Positions 32,295 through 40,598 of a stretch of DNA of 64,000 bases are shown here, piece by piece. Every line of letters starts with the position of its first letter. Positions within the stretch are counted from its first letter, which is position 1. Source of the DNA: an uncultured Candidatus Saccharibacteria bacterium. Lineage in GTDB: Bacteria > Patescibacteriota > Saccharimonadia > Saccharimonadales > Saccharimonadaceae. The position numbers and the translations under genes were made by a program. Under the pieces are notes generated by a model. The model did no database searches. It was not told the DNA's origin and was given only the letters and a program-made list of their open reading frames with translations. The stretch covers positions 1 through 64,000 of the forward strand of contig CAPKVJ010000001.1 in the NCBI GenBank assembly GCA_948648655.1. Reading direction: 5' to 3'.

Positions 32295-33488
32295 ATGGGA
32301 ATAATTGGCCTACTTTGTCTGTTTACGGCGCTGGGAATGGCTTTGTGGGGCTTCTTTTGTAGAAAGCAGAATATTCTGCGAATGAAACCGGGCGTAGAAA
32401 ACCCGCAAGTTGCGGTTTTGATCCCGGCTAGAGATGAAAGTGCGGTGATAGCCGATGTTCTGGATAGTTTGACGAAACAAACTTATACCCTTGATATGAA
32501 TGATGTCTATGTAATTATCGAGAATATGCAAGATCCGACGGCGGAAATTTGCAAGAAGTATGGAGCGAAAATAATTTTGCGGAAGGATCTCAAAAAGCAG
32601 CGTAAGGGTTATGCGCTGGATGAGGCGATAAAAGATATATTAAATAATAGGCGATATGATGTGTATTTTGTTTTTGATGCGGATAATACTATGGAGGAGG
32701 ATTTCGTCGAAAGGATGTTGAAACATTATGTGGAGGGTTATCAGATTGCGACTGGTTATCGTAATATGAAAAATCCAGATCCTGGTGTGTTAGAGGCGGT
32801 TTCAAGCCTGACTTTTGCGATGATAAATGGGATTGGTAATCGTAAAAGAATGAAAGAACAAGGAAATATGACTTTTTCTGGTACGGGATTTTATATTGAT
32901 GGTGGGTTGATCGATGAATGGCGGGGGTGGCCGTTTCATAGTTTGACAGAAGATTATGAGATATCGCTCTATGCGACTTTGAATGGTATAGCGACGTATT
33001 ATGATGAGACGGCGGTTTTTTATGATGAGCAGCCAAGAAAGTATAAGCAAACTGTTGCACAAAGGATGCGCTGGATAAGGGGGTATTTCGATGTGCGTAA
33101 GAAATATATCCCATTGATGCGCAAGATAAAAGCTGACGGTTGCAATAATTATGGCAGTCTGGTAAAAGCGCGAGTAGGGGTAAAGCCAATTATTCTGTTG
33201 ATCGTAGGCCTAGTTTTGATAGGAGTGGATGTGATAATTTGGCTAATTATAAAAGGAAGAGCGTGGGGTGCATTAGGGGTGGTAATCGGCTTTTTATTAT
33301 TTGTTTATATAGTGCTGGAGATTTTGACTATAGCGGTAATTAAGAGCGAGAGGATTAAGCTAGATAAAAGCTTGTGGCTAAAGGTGATTTTGCTAAATCC
33401 TTTTTATCTTATAACTTATGTTCCCTGCGCACTGAAGGCTTTGCTGAAAAAAGATGTAGTTTGGGTCAAAATTCAGCATGGTGAGTAG
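32295..33488 (+). CDS. membrane GT2-family glycosyltransferase (processive type)
   Basis: The 397-residue protein has an N-terminal membrane helix, a GT2 domain with VLIPARDESAVIADVLDSL, DADN in the metal-binding DxD position, an acidic TED-type motif (SLTEDYEISL) and QRMRWIRG, the Q/RxxRW motif of cellulose/hyaluronan synthase-type enzymes. Two or three C-terminal helices follow. Such enzymes polymerise and export polysaccharide, so it may build a surface glycan. Overlapping transcription with the CmpB-like permease suggests a shared role. Confidence 0.88.
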   Translation: MGIIGLLCLFTALGMALWGFFCRKQNILRMKPGVENPQVAVLIPARDESAVIADVLDSLTKQTYTLDMNDVYVIIENMQDPTAEICKKYGAKIILRKDLKKQRKGYALDEAIKDILNNRRYDVYFVFDADNTMEEDFVERMLKHYVEGYQIATGYRNMKNPDPGVLEAVSSLTFAMINGIGNRKRMKEQGNMTFSGTGFYIDGGLIDEWRGWPFHSLTEDYEISLYATLNGIATYYDETAVFYDEQPRKYKQTVAQRMRWIRGYFDVRKKYIPLMRKIKADGCNNYGSLVKARVGVKPIILLIVGLVLIGVDVIIWLIIKGRAWGALGVVIGFLLFVYIVLEILTIAVIKSERIKLDKSLWLKVILLNPFYLITYVPCALKALLKKDVVWVKIQHGE

Positions 33489-33491
33489 TGA

Positions 33492-34073
33492 TTATGGGTG
33501 CTTGAGACGTTTGGCTTCTAGCCAGTCGGGTATATCGGTAAACTTGATTTCTGGGCAATAATTGATGTCGTCATTGGTTACGTCATAATACAACTTATAA
33601 ATTTCATCAATTGAGCCGTAATGCGCGTCGTTCATATTGAAGCCTAGTTTTTCTGATACTGCGGTAACCGCTTCTGTGCTAGGTCCTTCAATATCTACGG
33701 TGCTGGGAATCCAGGGCCAAGTATCGATATCGATTTCTACGCCATCAAGCTCCCATTTCTCGCGCAGAGTTTCTTGAGCAGCTTTGGGCTTGAGGCCGCA
33801 AGCCTCGACAAAGGCTACAGCAGAATCGTAATTATCTACTTTGAGATTAATTTCTTTGGTCCCGGTAATAGTGAGAGCTTCGACGACTTTGTAAGTAATG
33901 GTGATATATTTACCTTCATCACGTACACGTACGAATCCGTGTTCGCCAATGTCGAAGACTGTGCGACGCATCATTATTTCGGGTTGGATGAGTGTAGCGT
34001 GATTTGCTTTTAATTTTGTGCGGAGCTCATCTTTGTCGATATCGGTAAAAGTAGCTTCGATTTCTAGATCCAT
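33492..34073 (-). CDS. CYTH-domain protein (adenylyl cyclase class IV / thiamine triphosphatase-like)
   Basis: The 193-residue protein begins MDLEIEATF, the ExEx(K/T) start of CYTH tunnel enzymes, and continues with RRTVFD, VRVRDEGKYITITYK and EREKWELDGVEIDIDTWPW-like strands with alternating charged residues. CYTH proteins bind triphosphates with metal ions; activities include triphosphatase and cyclase. The Lys of the signature is replaced by Thr. SD AGGAG precedes the start; co-directional with the secreted nuclease gene downstream of it in the leftward block. Confidence 0.83.
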   Translation of the reverse strand: MDLEIEATFTDIDKDELRTKLKANHATLIQPEIMMRRTVFDIGEHGFVRVRDEGKYITITYKVVEALTITGTKEINLKVDNYDSAVAFVEACGLKPKAAQETLREKWELDGVEIDIDTWPWIPSTVDIEGPSTEAVTAVSEKLGFNMNDAHYGSIDEIYKLYYDVTNDDINYCPEIKFTDIPDWLEAKRLKHP

Positions 34074-34086
34074 ATTTCTCCTTTGG

Positions 34087-34833
34087 TTATTTATCTATAA
34101 TAGCGGGTTCGTTAGGGCAAGTTTCGAGGACTTTTGCAATAGCATCATGCTCGGCTTGCGTAAGCCAGAGTCCGTACTTATATTTGACTGAAACTTGACG
34201 GGCGACATACTGACAGCGGAAGGCTTTGTTGGGTGGAAGCCAAGTGGCAGCATCTCCATCGGATTTACCTTGATTGGTTTTGCTATCGACAGCGAGGAGG
34301 TTGAGCGGATCGGTGGCAATTTCATAACGAGTTTCTTTGGGTAGATATTGTGCCCCTTTTTGCCAAGCATCAGAGAGGGCGACGACATGGTCAATTTGGA
34401 GACCATTAGATAAGTCGGTTTTCTGATAAAATATCATGTGCGATCCGGTGTATGGTTCGTCAAATTCGCCAGATATGACTGTACAGTTGTCGTCTGCTAG
34501 GGATGCGCTGTCTCCAAGCTCGCGTTTGAGGATAATTTGGCGTAGGTTGCAGCCATCAATTTTGGGCCAGCCGGAGTAAAATTCGTCGCGACTGTAGCCA
34601 GTTTTGGGGGCGCGGCCTTTGATTTCTAACTGTTCTAGGATGACAGAAGCAGAATTATCGCTATCAGTAGCAGGTGTGGAGGTAGTATCGGTTTTAGCTT
34701 CGGTAGTAGGTTGAATAATTGATTCGTAACTATTAGGATTTGCGATAACGAAACCTAATAGTCCACCGATGATGGCTATGGCTGCAATAATGCGTCGAGT
34801 GCGGTATTTTTTGAGTTTTGGGAGTAGCTTCAT
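34087..34833 (-). CDS. membrane-anchored HNH nuclease (DUF1524 type)
   Basis: The 248-residue protein has a basic N-terminus, a transmembrane anchor (about 15-31), a Thr/Ser/Asp linker and an HNH domain outside the membrane. The core is QIDHVVALSDAW (His149), NLLAVDSKTNQGK (Asn178, Asn187) and WLPPNKAFRCQYVAR. Secreted HNH nucleases of this type degrade or process extracellular DNA; in an epibiont without nucleotide synthesis it could supply nucleotides or feed DNA uptake. That role is inferred. It lies after the CYTH gene. Confidence 0.85.
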   Translation of the reverse strand: MKLLPKLKKYRTRRIIAAIAIIGGLLGFVIANPNSYESIIQPTTEAKTDTTSTPATDSDNSASVILEQLEIKGRAPKTGYSRDEFYSGWPKIDGCNLRQIILKRELGDSASLADDNCTVISGEFDEPYTGSHMIFYQKTDLSNGLQIDHVVALSDAWQKGAQYLPKETRYEIATDPLNLLAVDSKTNQGKSDGDAATWLPPNKAFRCQYVARQVSVKYKYGLWLTQAEHDAIAKVLETCPNEPAIIDK

Positions 34834-34868
34834 ATCTTCATTATAGTAAGGTTGAGCGAAAAAAGAAA

Positions 34869-34885
34869 CCCTGCAAGATGCAGGG
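34869..34885 (-). terminator. terminator of the beta-lactamase-like gene
   Basis: CCCTGCA (34869-34875) pairs with TGCAGGG (34879-34885) around a 3-nt loop. On the minus strand a T-rich run follows, giving a good rho-independent terminator 20 nt after the stop at 34906. Confidence 0.85.
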
Positions 34886-34905
34886 CAAAGCAGTGATAAA
34901 TATAG

Positions 34906-35724
34906 CTATACTATTAAGACGGTATTTTTGAGAAGCTCAAGTAGCATTTCGAGAGAAACGTCGAGGCTAGCGTCCTCTTCTTTATTCTTCAATACAACTA
35001 TAAGGTATGTCTTGTCGTTCTCGGGAGAATCAAGGACGGTAAAGCCGTCGGAGAGATTTTGGTTAGCAATGGCCGAATGTAAACTTTCTCGATATGTTTC
35101 GGGTAAATCGGGATCATTCCAGGAACTTTGTAAAAACTCCCCTAGCTCATAAGCAGTGGTGGTGTGTGCGGTATAATTTGTTTGCATTAAGCCACGTTCA
35201 TTGAGTAGCGCGTCGATCCGTGTTTGACGCGCTGAATCGCTGTTGAGAGCTGATGTACAGACACTGTTATTATTGGTAAGGTTTGCCTCAAGGCAGTCTG
35301 CCAAGCTATATTCGGCGTAATAATCACTGGCCAAAAGCTCTTCTGCGGTAGCGAGCCCTAATGCGATTTGGCGATAGCCATCATAACTCATGAGCCAGCG
35401 GCCAAAGCTGTCGTTAGGTAGAACGGTATTTGCATTTGAACTTGCGATTGGGGTCGCTACGTCTAGATCATAAATAGCTATGCCGACTTCGGTATCTTCG
35501 GGAAGTTTGGTTAGCCACGAATCGATAGTAGTCTGGAATTCGGGGACTTTCACTGTATTGTTTTCGGTGGTGGATATTTCGAGCTGGGGGTCAGTTTCTT
35601 CTTCGGCTGGTTGCGCAGGAAAGATCATCGTGCGAGCAGCACTGGCGATTGTTAGGCTAATACCAAAAGATACCAAAAAAATCAGACTGAGCCTTAACCA
35701 ATTTTTGGTAATAATTCGCTGCAT
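34906..35724 (-). CDS. serine beta-lactamase-like exported protein, apparently catalytically dead
   Basis: The 272-residue protein has a signal anchor (about 11-32) and a domain laid out like class A beta-lactamases (GIAIYDLD early strand, AYELGEFLQSSW, final strand TYLIVVLKN). In the position of the S-x-x-K nucleophile motif it has NDSFGRWLMSYDG, which lacks the Lys, and no KTG motif is visible. It is likely a non-catalytic binder of peptidoglycan or peptides, rather than a resistance enzyme. A short SD (AGGAGA) precedes the ATG. Family call is by fold pattern only. Confidence 0.6.
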   Translation of the reverse strand: MQRIITKNWLRLSLIFLVSFGISLTIASAARTMIFPAQPAEEETDPQLEISTTENNTVKVPEFQTTIDSWLTKLPEDTEVGIAIYDLDVATPIASSNANTVLPNDSFGRWLMSYDGYRQIALGLATAEELLASDYYAEYSLADCLEANLTNNNSVCTSALNSDSARQTRIDALLNERGLMQTNYTAHTTTAYELGEFLQSSWNDPDLPETYRESLHSAIANQNLSDGFTVLDSPENDKTYLIVVLKNKEEDASLDVSLEMLLELLKNTVLIV

Positions 35725-35781
35725 AGATTCTCCTATGAGTTTATTATAACACTATTTTGGAGTTAGCTCAGCCTGTTTTAT

Positions 35782-36420
35782 CTATTCTGTTTTGGCCTGC
35801 GCGGTGACGATTAGGCGATGTGTGGCGTCTTGGTCGGGTAGAGCTTCACCGGCGCAAGTCATCAGTACAAGTGTGTCGGTATCGCTTGCGGCAAGGATTT
35901 TAGCCATGTTTACTTGGTCTTTTTCGAGCGTGACGACGTTGGTGACGATATATTCCTTTTCGCCATAGCGAATGTCGTTGCCTAGACGGACTTGTTCGAG
36001 CTTTTTGAAGACAGTGGAGGAGTGACCGATGATTAAAGTCTTGTTGGTATTCTGACTGTAAGATCCTGCAATGGTGGCCGGTGGGGTCAATTCGCGATCC
36101 ACCATCTCTAAAGCTGCGACTGGAGTTTCGAGGTTGATATTAGAAATTGTGAGATTAGGATAGCTCAAAGCTTCGATTGAAGAAACTGGCTGCATGCCAA
36201 TATAGGCGTAAATTGGAGTTGCAATTCCGAAGAACGCAATTACGAGAGCACGTATGGCACGGGTTGGTAGATTGCCGAAACCGCGACTCATGGAGCGTTT
36301 CTCGTGAACATGATTGCGCAGAGATAAGCTACTTTGATTGATATTTTGACCATTACTGATGCGGCTGAATCTATGTAGAGCCACCCAATAAAATGGATTT
36401 AACCTTTTAACACCTTCCAT
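35782..36420 (-). CDS. class E/D-like sortase
   Basis: The 212-residue protein has a long basic N-terminus, one membrane helix (about 62-82) and a sortase domain. The triad is visible: His in TLIIGHSS, Cys in LVLMTCAGEAL and Arg in ATHRLIV. Sortases cleave an LPxTG-like motif and attach proteins to the cell wall or link pilins. The only candidate substrate seen in the window is the fibro-slime protein with VPNTG. The start might be the internal Met about 42 residues in. Confidence 0.85.
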   Translation of the reverse strand: MEGVKRLNPFYWVALHRFSRISNGQNINQSSLSLRNHVHEKRSMSRGFGNLPTRAIRALVIAFFGIATPIYAYIGMQPVSSIEALSYPNLTISNINLETPVAALEMVDRELTPPATIAGSYSQNTNKTLIIGHSSTVFKKLEQVRLGNDIRYGEKEYIVTNVVTLEKDQVNMAKILAASDTDTLVLMTCAGEALPDQDATHRLIVTAQAKTE

Positions 36421-36464
36421 AATGCTTACATTTTAGCATAGGCATTATGGAATGTAAATACTTT

Positions 36465-36842
36465 TTATGCTTTTTCGTGGGGATTTTTGTCGGATTCTTT
36501 TTTACTAAAGTCGAAACTGACTTTGGTGCCGAAGCCGACGCGAGAGCTCACTGAAACGCGTCCGCGCGTCAATAGCTTGCAGGCGGTTTTGGAGAGCGTG
36601 GTACCGCTGTCAGAAATGATTATTTGATGTGGTCGGACGCTGATTTTGATTTCGCCTTTTGGCGTACGCTTGAGAGCGGATTTGAGATGCTTATCAATAT
36701 CGGATTTTAGCTCTTGGAGGTCGCTCTCGTCGGTGGTCCATTGATCGTCGATAATGTCGAGATCTAGACGAATATCGGCTTTTTCGGCGGAAGGCAGATA
36801 TTTATTATATAGTTCGCTGATAATTAATGAGATACGATACAT
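36465..36842 (-). CDS. small GHKL ATPase-like protein
   Basis: The 125-residue protein resembles the C-terminal ATPase module of histidine kinases: a hydrophobic helix, IIISDSGTTLS in the G1 (DxGxG) position and SSRVGFGTKVSFDF in the G2 position. The N box is not clear and there is no phospho-acceptor His. It may be a stand-alone sensor or anti-sigma-like ATPase, or an inactive relic. It is followed by 2 nt after uppP in the leftward run. Confidence 0.55.
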   Translation of the reverse strand: MYRISLIISELYNKYLPSAEKADIRLDLDIIDDQWTTDESDLQELKSDIDKHLKSALKRTPKGEIKISVRPHQIIISDSGTTLSKTACKLLTRGRVSVSSRVGFGTKVSFDFSKKESDKNPHEKA

Positions 36843-36843
36843 A

Positions 36844-37650
36844 TTAACCTAGAATTAAGACCATACCTAATGTGATACAGGCGACGACGATGCGATAACG
36901 CCCAAAGGATTGGAGAGATTTGGGTTTCTTGAGGTAGTCAAGCAAGAATTTCAAGGCGAACATTCCGACGATAAATGCGACTAGATTTGATAGGCTTAAT
37001 AAACCGATGTTGTCGAAGAAATAGTTGCGACTGGCTTCGGACATGAAGACTTTGAGACAGACGCCACACATGATTGGAATTGAAGCCAGGAAAGAGTATT
37101 CGGCGGCAGATTCAGAGTTGAGTCCGACGATACGACCAGCAATAATAGTGGTGCCTGATCTTGATGCACCAGGAATCAGTGCAATTACTTGCGACAAACC
37201 AATGGCTAATGCGCGTAATGGTGTAAGTTGTCTTTCGCTTTCGAGGGCGGATAAATGTGGTAATTTATCAATAATAAGCATGATAATTCCGATGATACCC
37301 ATAGCGATACTTACAGTATATAGCGAACCGAAAAAGTCACTACTTTCGATAAAGCCTGATAGCAATAGCCCGATTAGCCCAGCTGGGATAGACGTAACGA
37401 CGATGTTGATTGCGAGTTTATAATTGCGATTCTGAAAAACGTCTTTGATGATTTTCCAAATGCGCTTGCGGAAGTAAATTAATAATGCAAGTAGGGTACC
37501 GAGATTAATGAGTTCGAGAAAATAATGAAAATTATCGCCGGAAAAATTAAAAATTTGCCGTATGATTTCGAGATGTCCTGATGATGATACGGGGACGAAT
37601 TCGGTGATTCCCTGCACAAAACCTAACAAGATTGCTTGAAATATATCCAT
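36844..37650 (-). CDS. uppP: undecaprenyl-diphosphatase
   Basis: The 268-residue membrane protein dephosphorylates undecaprenyl pyrophosphate to recycle the lipid carrier of cell-wall synthesis. BacA/UppP motifs are intact: EFVPVSSSGHLEI near the N-terminus and PGASRSGTTI. It is close to murJ, and uppS lies at 49361, giving a lipid-carrier cycle. Leaderless start: TATAAT (37657-37662) is 6 nt before the ATG. Confidence 0.94.
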   Translation of the reverse strand: MDIFQAILLGFVQGITEFVPVSSSGHLEIIRQIFNFSGDNFHYFLELINLGTLLALLIYFRKRIWKIIKDVFQNRNYKLAINIVVTSIPAGLIGLLLSGFIESSDFFGSLYTVSIAMGIIGIIMLIIDKLPHLSALESERQLTPLRALAIGLSQVIALIPGASRSGTTIIAGRIVGLNSESAAEYSFLASIPIMCGVCLKVFMSEASRNYFFDNIGLLSLSNLVAFIVGMFALKFLLDYLKKPKSLQSFGRYRIVVACITLGMVLILG

Positions 37651-37668
37651 AAGTTTATTATAGCACGA

Positions 37669-39315
37669 TTATTTGGAGTTTTTGAGGAGTGTTTGTTTGA
37701 CTTTTTGGATAATGGGTTTGACTTGTTCGATATCGAGAAAGTACCCGGCGATGAGATAAGTGATGAGCGAGCCGGCGCAAATCATGCAGAATTTAGGGAA
37801 AACCATAAAAATCGAATCATCGGTGGACATGAAGGGGAAGAATTTGGTTAGCGAATAAGCAACGCAGCCCGTAATAGCGGCGGCATAAATTGTGCGGATT
37901 GTATTGTGCCAAAAAGTTTTGTCGAGTAGCTTGCCGTTGGAGCGTTTTTGTAGCAGTGATAATAAGATGATAATTTCGAGTGACGTACCGATGGATTGCG
38001 CCCAGCCGAGACCTTCAACTCCGCAGCCAATGATTGATAAGACTATGGCCATTAGGATTGTGAAGCCGACGCTAATTATTGAGACTATGAATGGTGTTTT
38101 GGTATCTTGATGGGCGTAGAATCCGCGTGAAGCTATATGGAAGATGGAATTGGAAAATAGTGAAAAAATCAAGGTTCCGAGAATAGATGAGATGAGCGGG
38201 TCGCCACCGTTTTTGATGAAGCTGACGAGATAACCACGTGAGAAAAAGGCTACGACAGTAACTGGTAATACTATCCAGATAATAGTGCCGAGTGCGGTGC
38301 GAAAAGTTTGGCGGAATTTAGCTTCTTTGCCTTCGGCGATTTCGCGGGTAAGTTGCGGGAAAAATGCGGTTGAAATAGCGACGCCGATAAGGTTTACGGG
38401 CATCTGTGAGAGACTGTAGGCTTGATTGTAACTTCGCAGAGCTCCGGCCCCCATGCGAGATGATAGATTGGTGGTGACGATCGTATTGACGTAATCAATG
38501 CCTTGATCGAGACTGCGGGCGGGGAGGAGCTTGAGAACGGAGCGGAAGCCTTGATTTTTCCAGTTGATTTTGAATTCATAATCAAATCCTAATCCAAATA
38601 CACCAATTAGACTGACAATTACTTGTAAGGCTGCACCGAAGACAACCCCCAGTGCAACTCCCATAATGCCGCCACCGAAAATTTGCCAGCCGAAGATGTT
38701 GATGCCGTTTGTAAACCAGCAAATGCCGATGAGAATGCCGACATTATATAATACTGGTGCGAGTGCATAGAAGACAAATTTGCCGAGTGCTTGCTGGATG
38801 CTAGAAAGAATTGTAGAAATACTAAATAGAAATGGATTGATTGCAATTACGCGCATCATATTGATGGCGAGAATCATGCCGGATTCATCGAGTCCAGGTC
38901 CGACAATGTAACGTACAAGTGGGTCGGCGAAGATAATAATTAGTACCGAAGCGGCTAATGTTAACAATGCCATAAGATTTAAGATGCTGGAGCTTAATTC
39001 CCAAGCTGATTTCTTATTGCCAGTACTTAAACGCTGATTAAAAACTGGGATAAAACTAACGGCGAGTGCACCCGATGTTAAGAGGAAGAAGAGAAAATCT
39101 GGTACAGTAAATGCGGCAGTGTAGGCATCGATGCCGGTAGGATAGGTATCAAGATAATATGAGTTTAGTAAACGATCGCGAAAAATGCCGAGTAGTGCAG
39201 AGAGCAAAGTCGATCCGGATAAAACGACGGCAACGAATCTAACTGGTAGCTTGCGATTGGCAAGGCTGACTACCGAACGAAAATGAAACTTCTTTTTCGT
39301 GTCAGATTTGGCCAT
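37669..39315 (-). CDS. murJ: lipid II flippase MurJ
   Basis: The 548-residue protein has about 14 transmembrane helices of the MOP superfamily, starting with LSGSTLLSALLGIFRDRLLNSYY (the Arg-containing TM1 signature) and DAYTAAFTVPDFLFFLLTSGALAVSFIPVF in TM2. MurJ flips lipid II across the membrane. It starts 1 nt after serS and ends 19 nt before the uppP start, so serS, murJ and uppP read in one direction. Confidence 0.92.
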   Translation of the reverse strand: MAKSDTKKKFHFRSVVSLANRKLPVRFVAVVLSGSTLLSALLGIFRDRLLNSYYLDTYPTGIDAYTAAFTVPDFLFFLLTSGALAVSFIPVFNQRLSTGNKKSAWELSSSILNLMALLTLAASVLIIIFADPLVRYIVGPGLDESGMILAINMMRVIAINPFLFSISTILSSIQQALGKFVFYALAPVLYNVGILIGICWFTNGINIFGWQIFGGGIMGVALGVVFGAALQVIVSLIGVFGLGFDYEFKINWKNQGFRSVLKLLPARSLDQGIDYVNTIVTTNLSSRMGAGALRSYNQAYSLSQMPVNLIGVAISTAFFPQLTREIAEGKEAKFRQTFRTALGTIIWIVLPVTVVAFFSRGYLVSFIKNGGDPLISSILGTLIFSLFSNSIFHIASRGFYAHQDTKTPFIVSIISVGFTILMAIVLSIIGCGVEGLGWAQSIGTSLEIIILLSLLQKRSNGKLLDKTFWHNTIRTIYAAAITGCVAYSLTKFFPFMSTDDSIFMVFPKFCMICAGSLITYLIAGYFLDIEQVKPIIQKVKQTLLKNSK

Positions 39316-39316
39316 T

Positions 39317-40561
39317 TTATAATTCGGTCACTCCATTCAAATATGGTTGTAGGACGGTCGGGACTTTTAGTTTACCATCTTTTTCGGCGTAATTTTCGAT
39401 TATGACTACTAAAGCACGAGCAAGTGGAATTGCGGTGCCATTTAGAGTATGTAGGACTTCGATAGTTCCATCCTTGCGGCGTACACGAATATTTAGACTG
39501 CGTGCTTGGAAGTCGGTGCAGTTGGAGCAGCTGGTGATTTCGCGGTATTTTTGATCGACGGGTGACCAATATTCGATGTCGTATTTCTTGGCCGCAGGTG
39601 CGCCCAAGTCGCCGGCAGCATTACTAACGATGTGATAGGGGATTTCAAGCTCTTGGAGGATTTCTTCCTCGATGGAGAGGATTTTTTCATGCATCTCGCG
39701 AGACTTTTCGGGTAAGCAGAAGGCGTACATTTCGAGCTTGTTAAATTGATGTACACGGAAGAGACCACGCGTGTGCTTACCGTAGGTACCAGCTTCTTTG
39801 CGGAAACAGGCGCTATAGCCGGCAAAGCAGATCGGGAGATCCTTTTCGTCGATGATTTCATCCATATAATAGCCTGTGAGCGGCATTTCGGCGGTGGCAA
39901 TCATAGCAAGGTCTTCGCCTTCAATGAAATATTCGTCGCTTTGCTTGCTGCTGCGTGGATTAAAACCGCAACCTTCAAGGACTTTACTAGAGACCATGTC
40001 TGGCACTGTGACATAATGGAAGCCATGCTCTAGGACTTTTTTGAGTCCAAATTGCAGCAGAGCATTTTCGAGCAATGCAAGTCCATCCTTCAGATAGTAA
40101 AACTTCGCGCCGGCGACTTTGGCACCACGTTCAAAATCGACCCAATCGCGGCTAATAGCGTAATTGAGATGGTCGACGCCGTTAGTTTTTTTCTCCCCCC
40201 AGACTTTGATTTCGAGATTATTTTCTTCACCCCCAAGCGGAACATCGTCAAAGATGATGTTGGGGACTCTTTTCAGTAAATTATCGAGTTGAGTTTCGAT
40301 TTCATTTAGCTTTGGCTCTTTTTTGGCGAGTTCTGACTTGAGCTCTTTGCCGGCATCAATTAATTCGGGGCTCGGTTTGCCATTTTTCATTTTGGCGGTG
40401 ATTTCGTTGCGCTTGCGTCGGAGATCTTCGACCTCTTGAAGTAGCTCGCGGCGTTTATCATCCAATTGAAGTAGCTCATCAATGTCAACATCGTAGCCTT
40501 TGGCGGAGGTTGAATGTTTGACGAGATCTTGATTTTGGCGGATGAAATTTATATCTAACAT
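39317..40561 (-). CDS. serS: seryl-tRNA synthetase
   Basis: A 414-residue class II synthetase. The N-terminal coiled-coil arm (about 30-100) that grips tRNA-Ser is present, and motif 2 (FRKEAGTYGKHTRGLFRVHQFNKLE) and motif 3 (GTAIPLARALVVIIENY) are intact. Full length for the family. TACAAT (40569-40574) is 7 nt before the ATG, so leaderless. Confidence 0.96.
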   Translation of the reverse strand: MLDINFIRQNQDLVKHSTSAKGYDVDIDELLQLDDKRRELLQEVEDLRRKRNEITAKMKNGKPSPELIDAGKELKSELAKKEPKLNEIETQLDNLLKRVPNIIFDDVPLGGEENNLEIKVWGEKKTNGVDHLNYAISRDWVDFERGAKVAGAKFYYLKDGLALLENALLQFGLKKVLEHGFHYVTVPDMVSSKVLEGCGFNPRSSKQSDEYFIEGEDLAMIATAEMPLTGYYMDEIIDEKDLPICFAGYSACFRKEAGTYGKHTRGLFRVHQFNKLEMYAFCLPEKSREMHEKILSIEEEILQELEIPYHIVSNAAGDLGAPAAKKYDIEYWSPVDQKYREITSCSNCTDFQARSLNIRVRRKDGTIEVLHTLNGTAIPLARALVVIIENYAEKDGKLKVPTVLQPYLNGVTEL

Positions 40562-40598
40562 ATAATATATTGTAGCATAGATTTGCTAGAGTGGTGGA

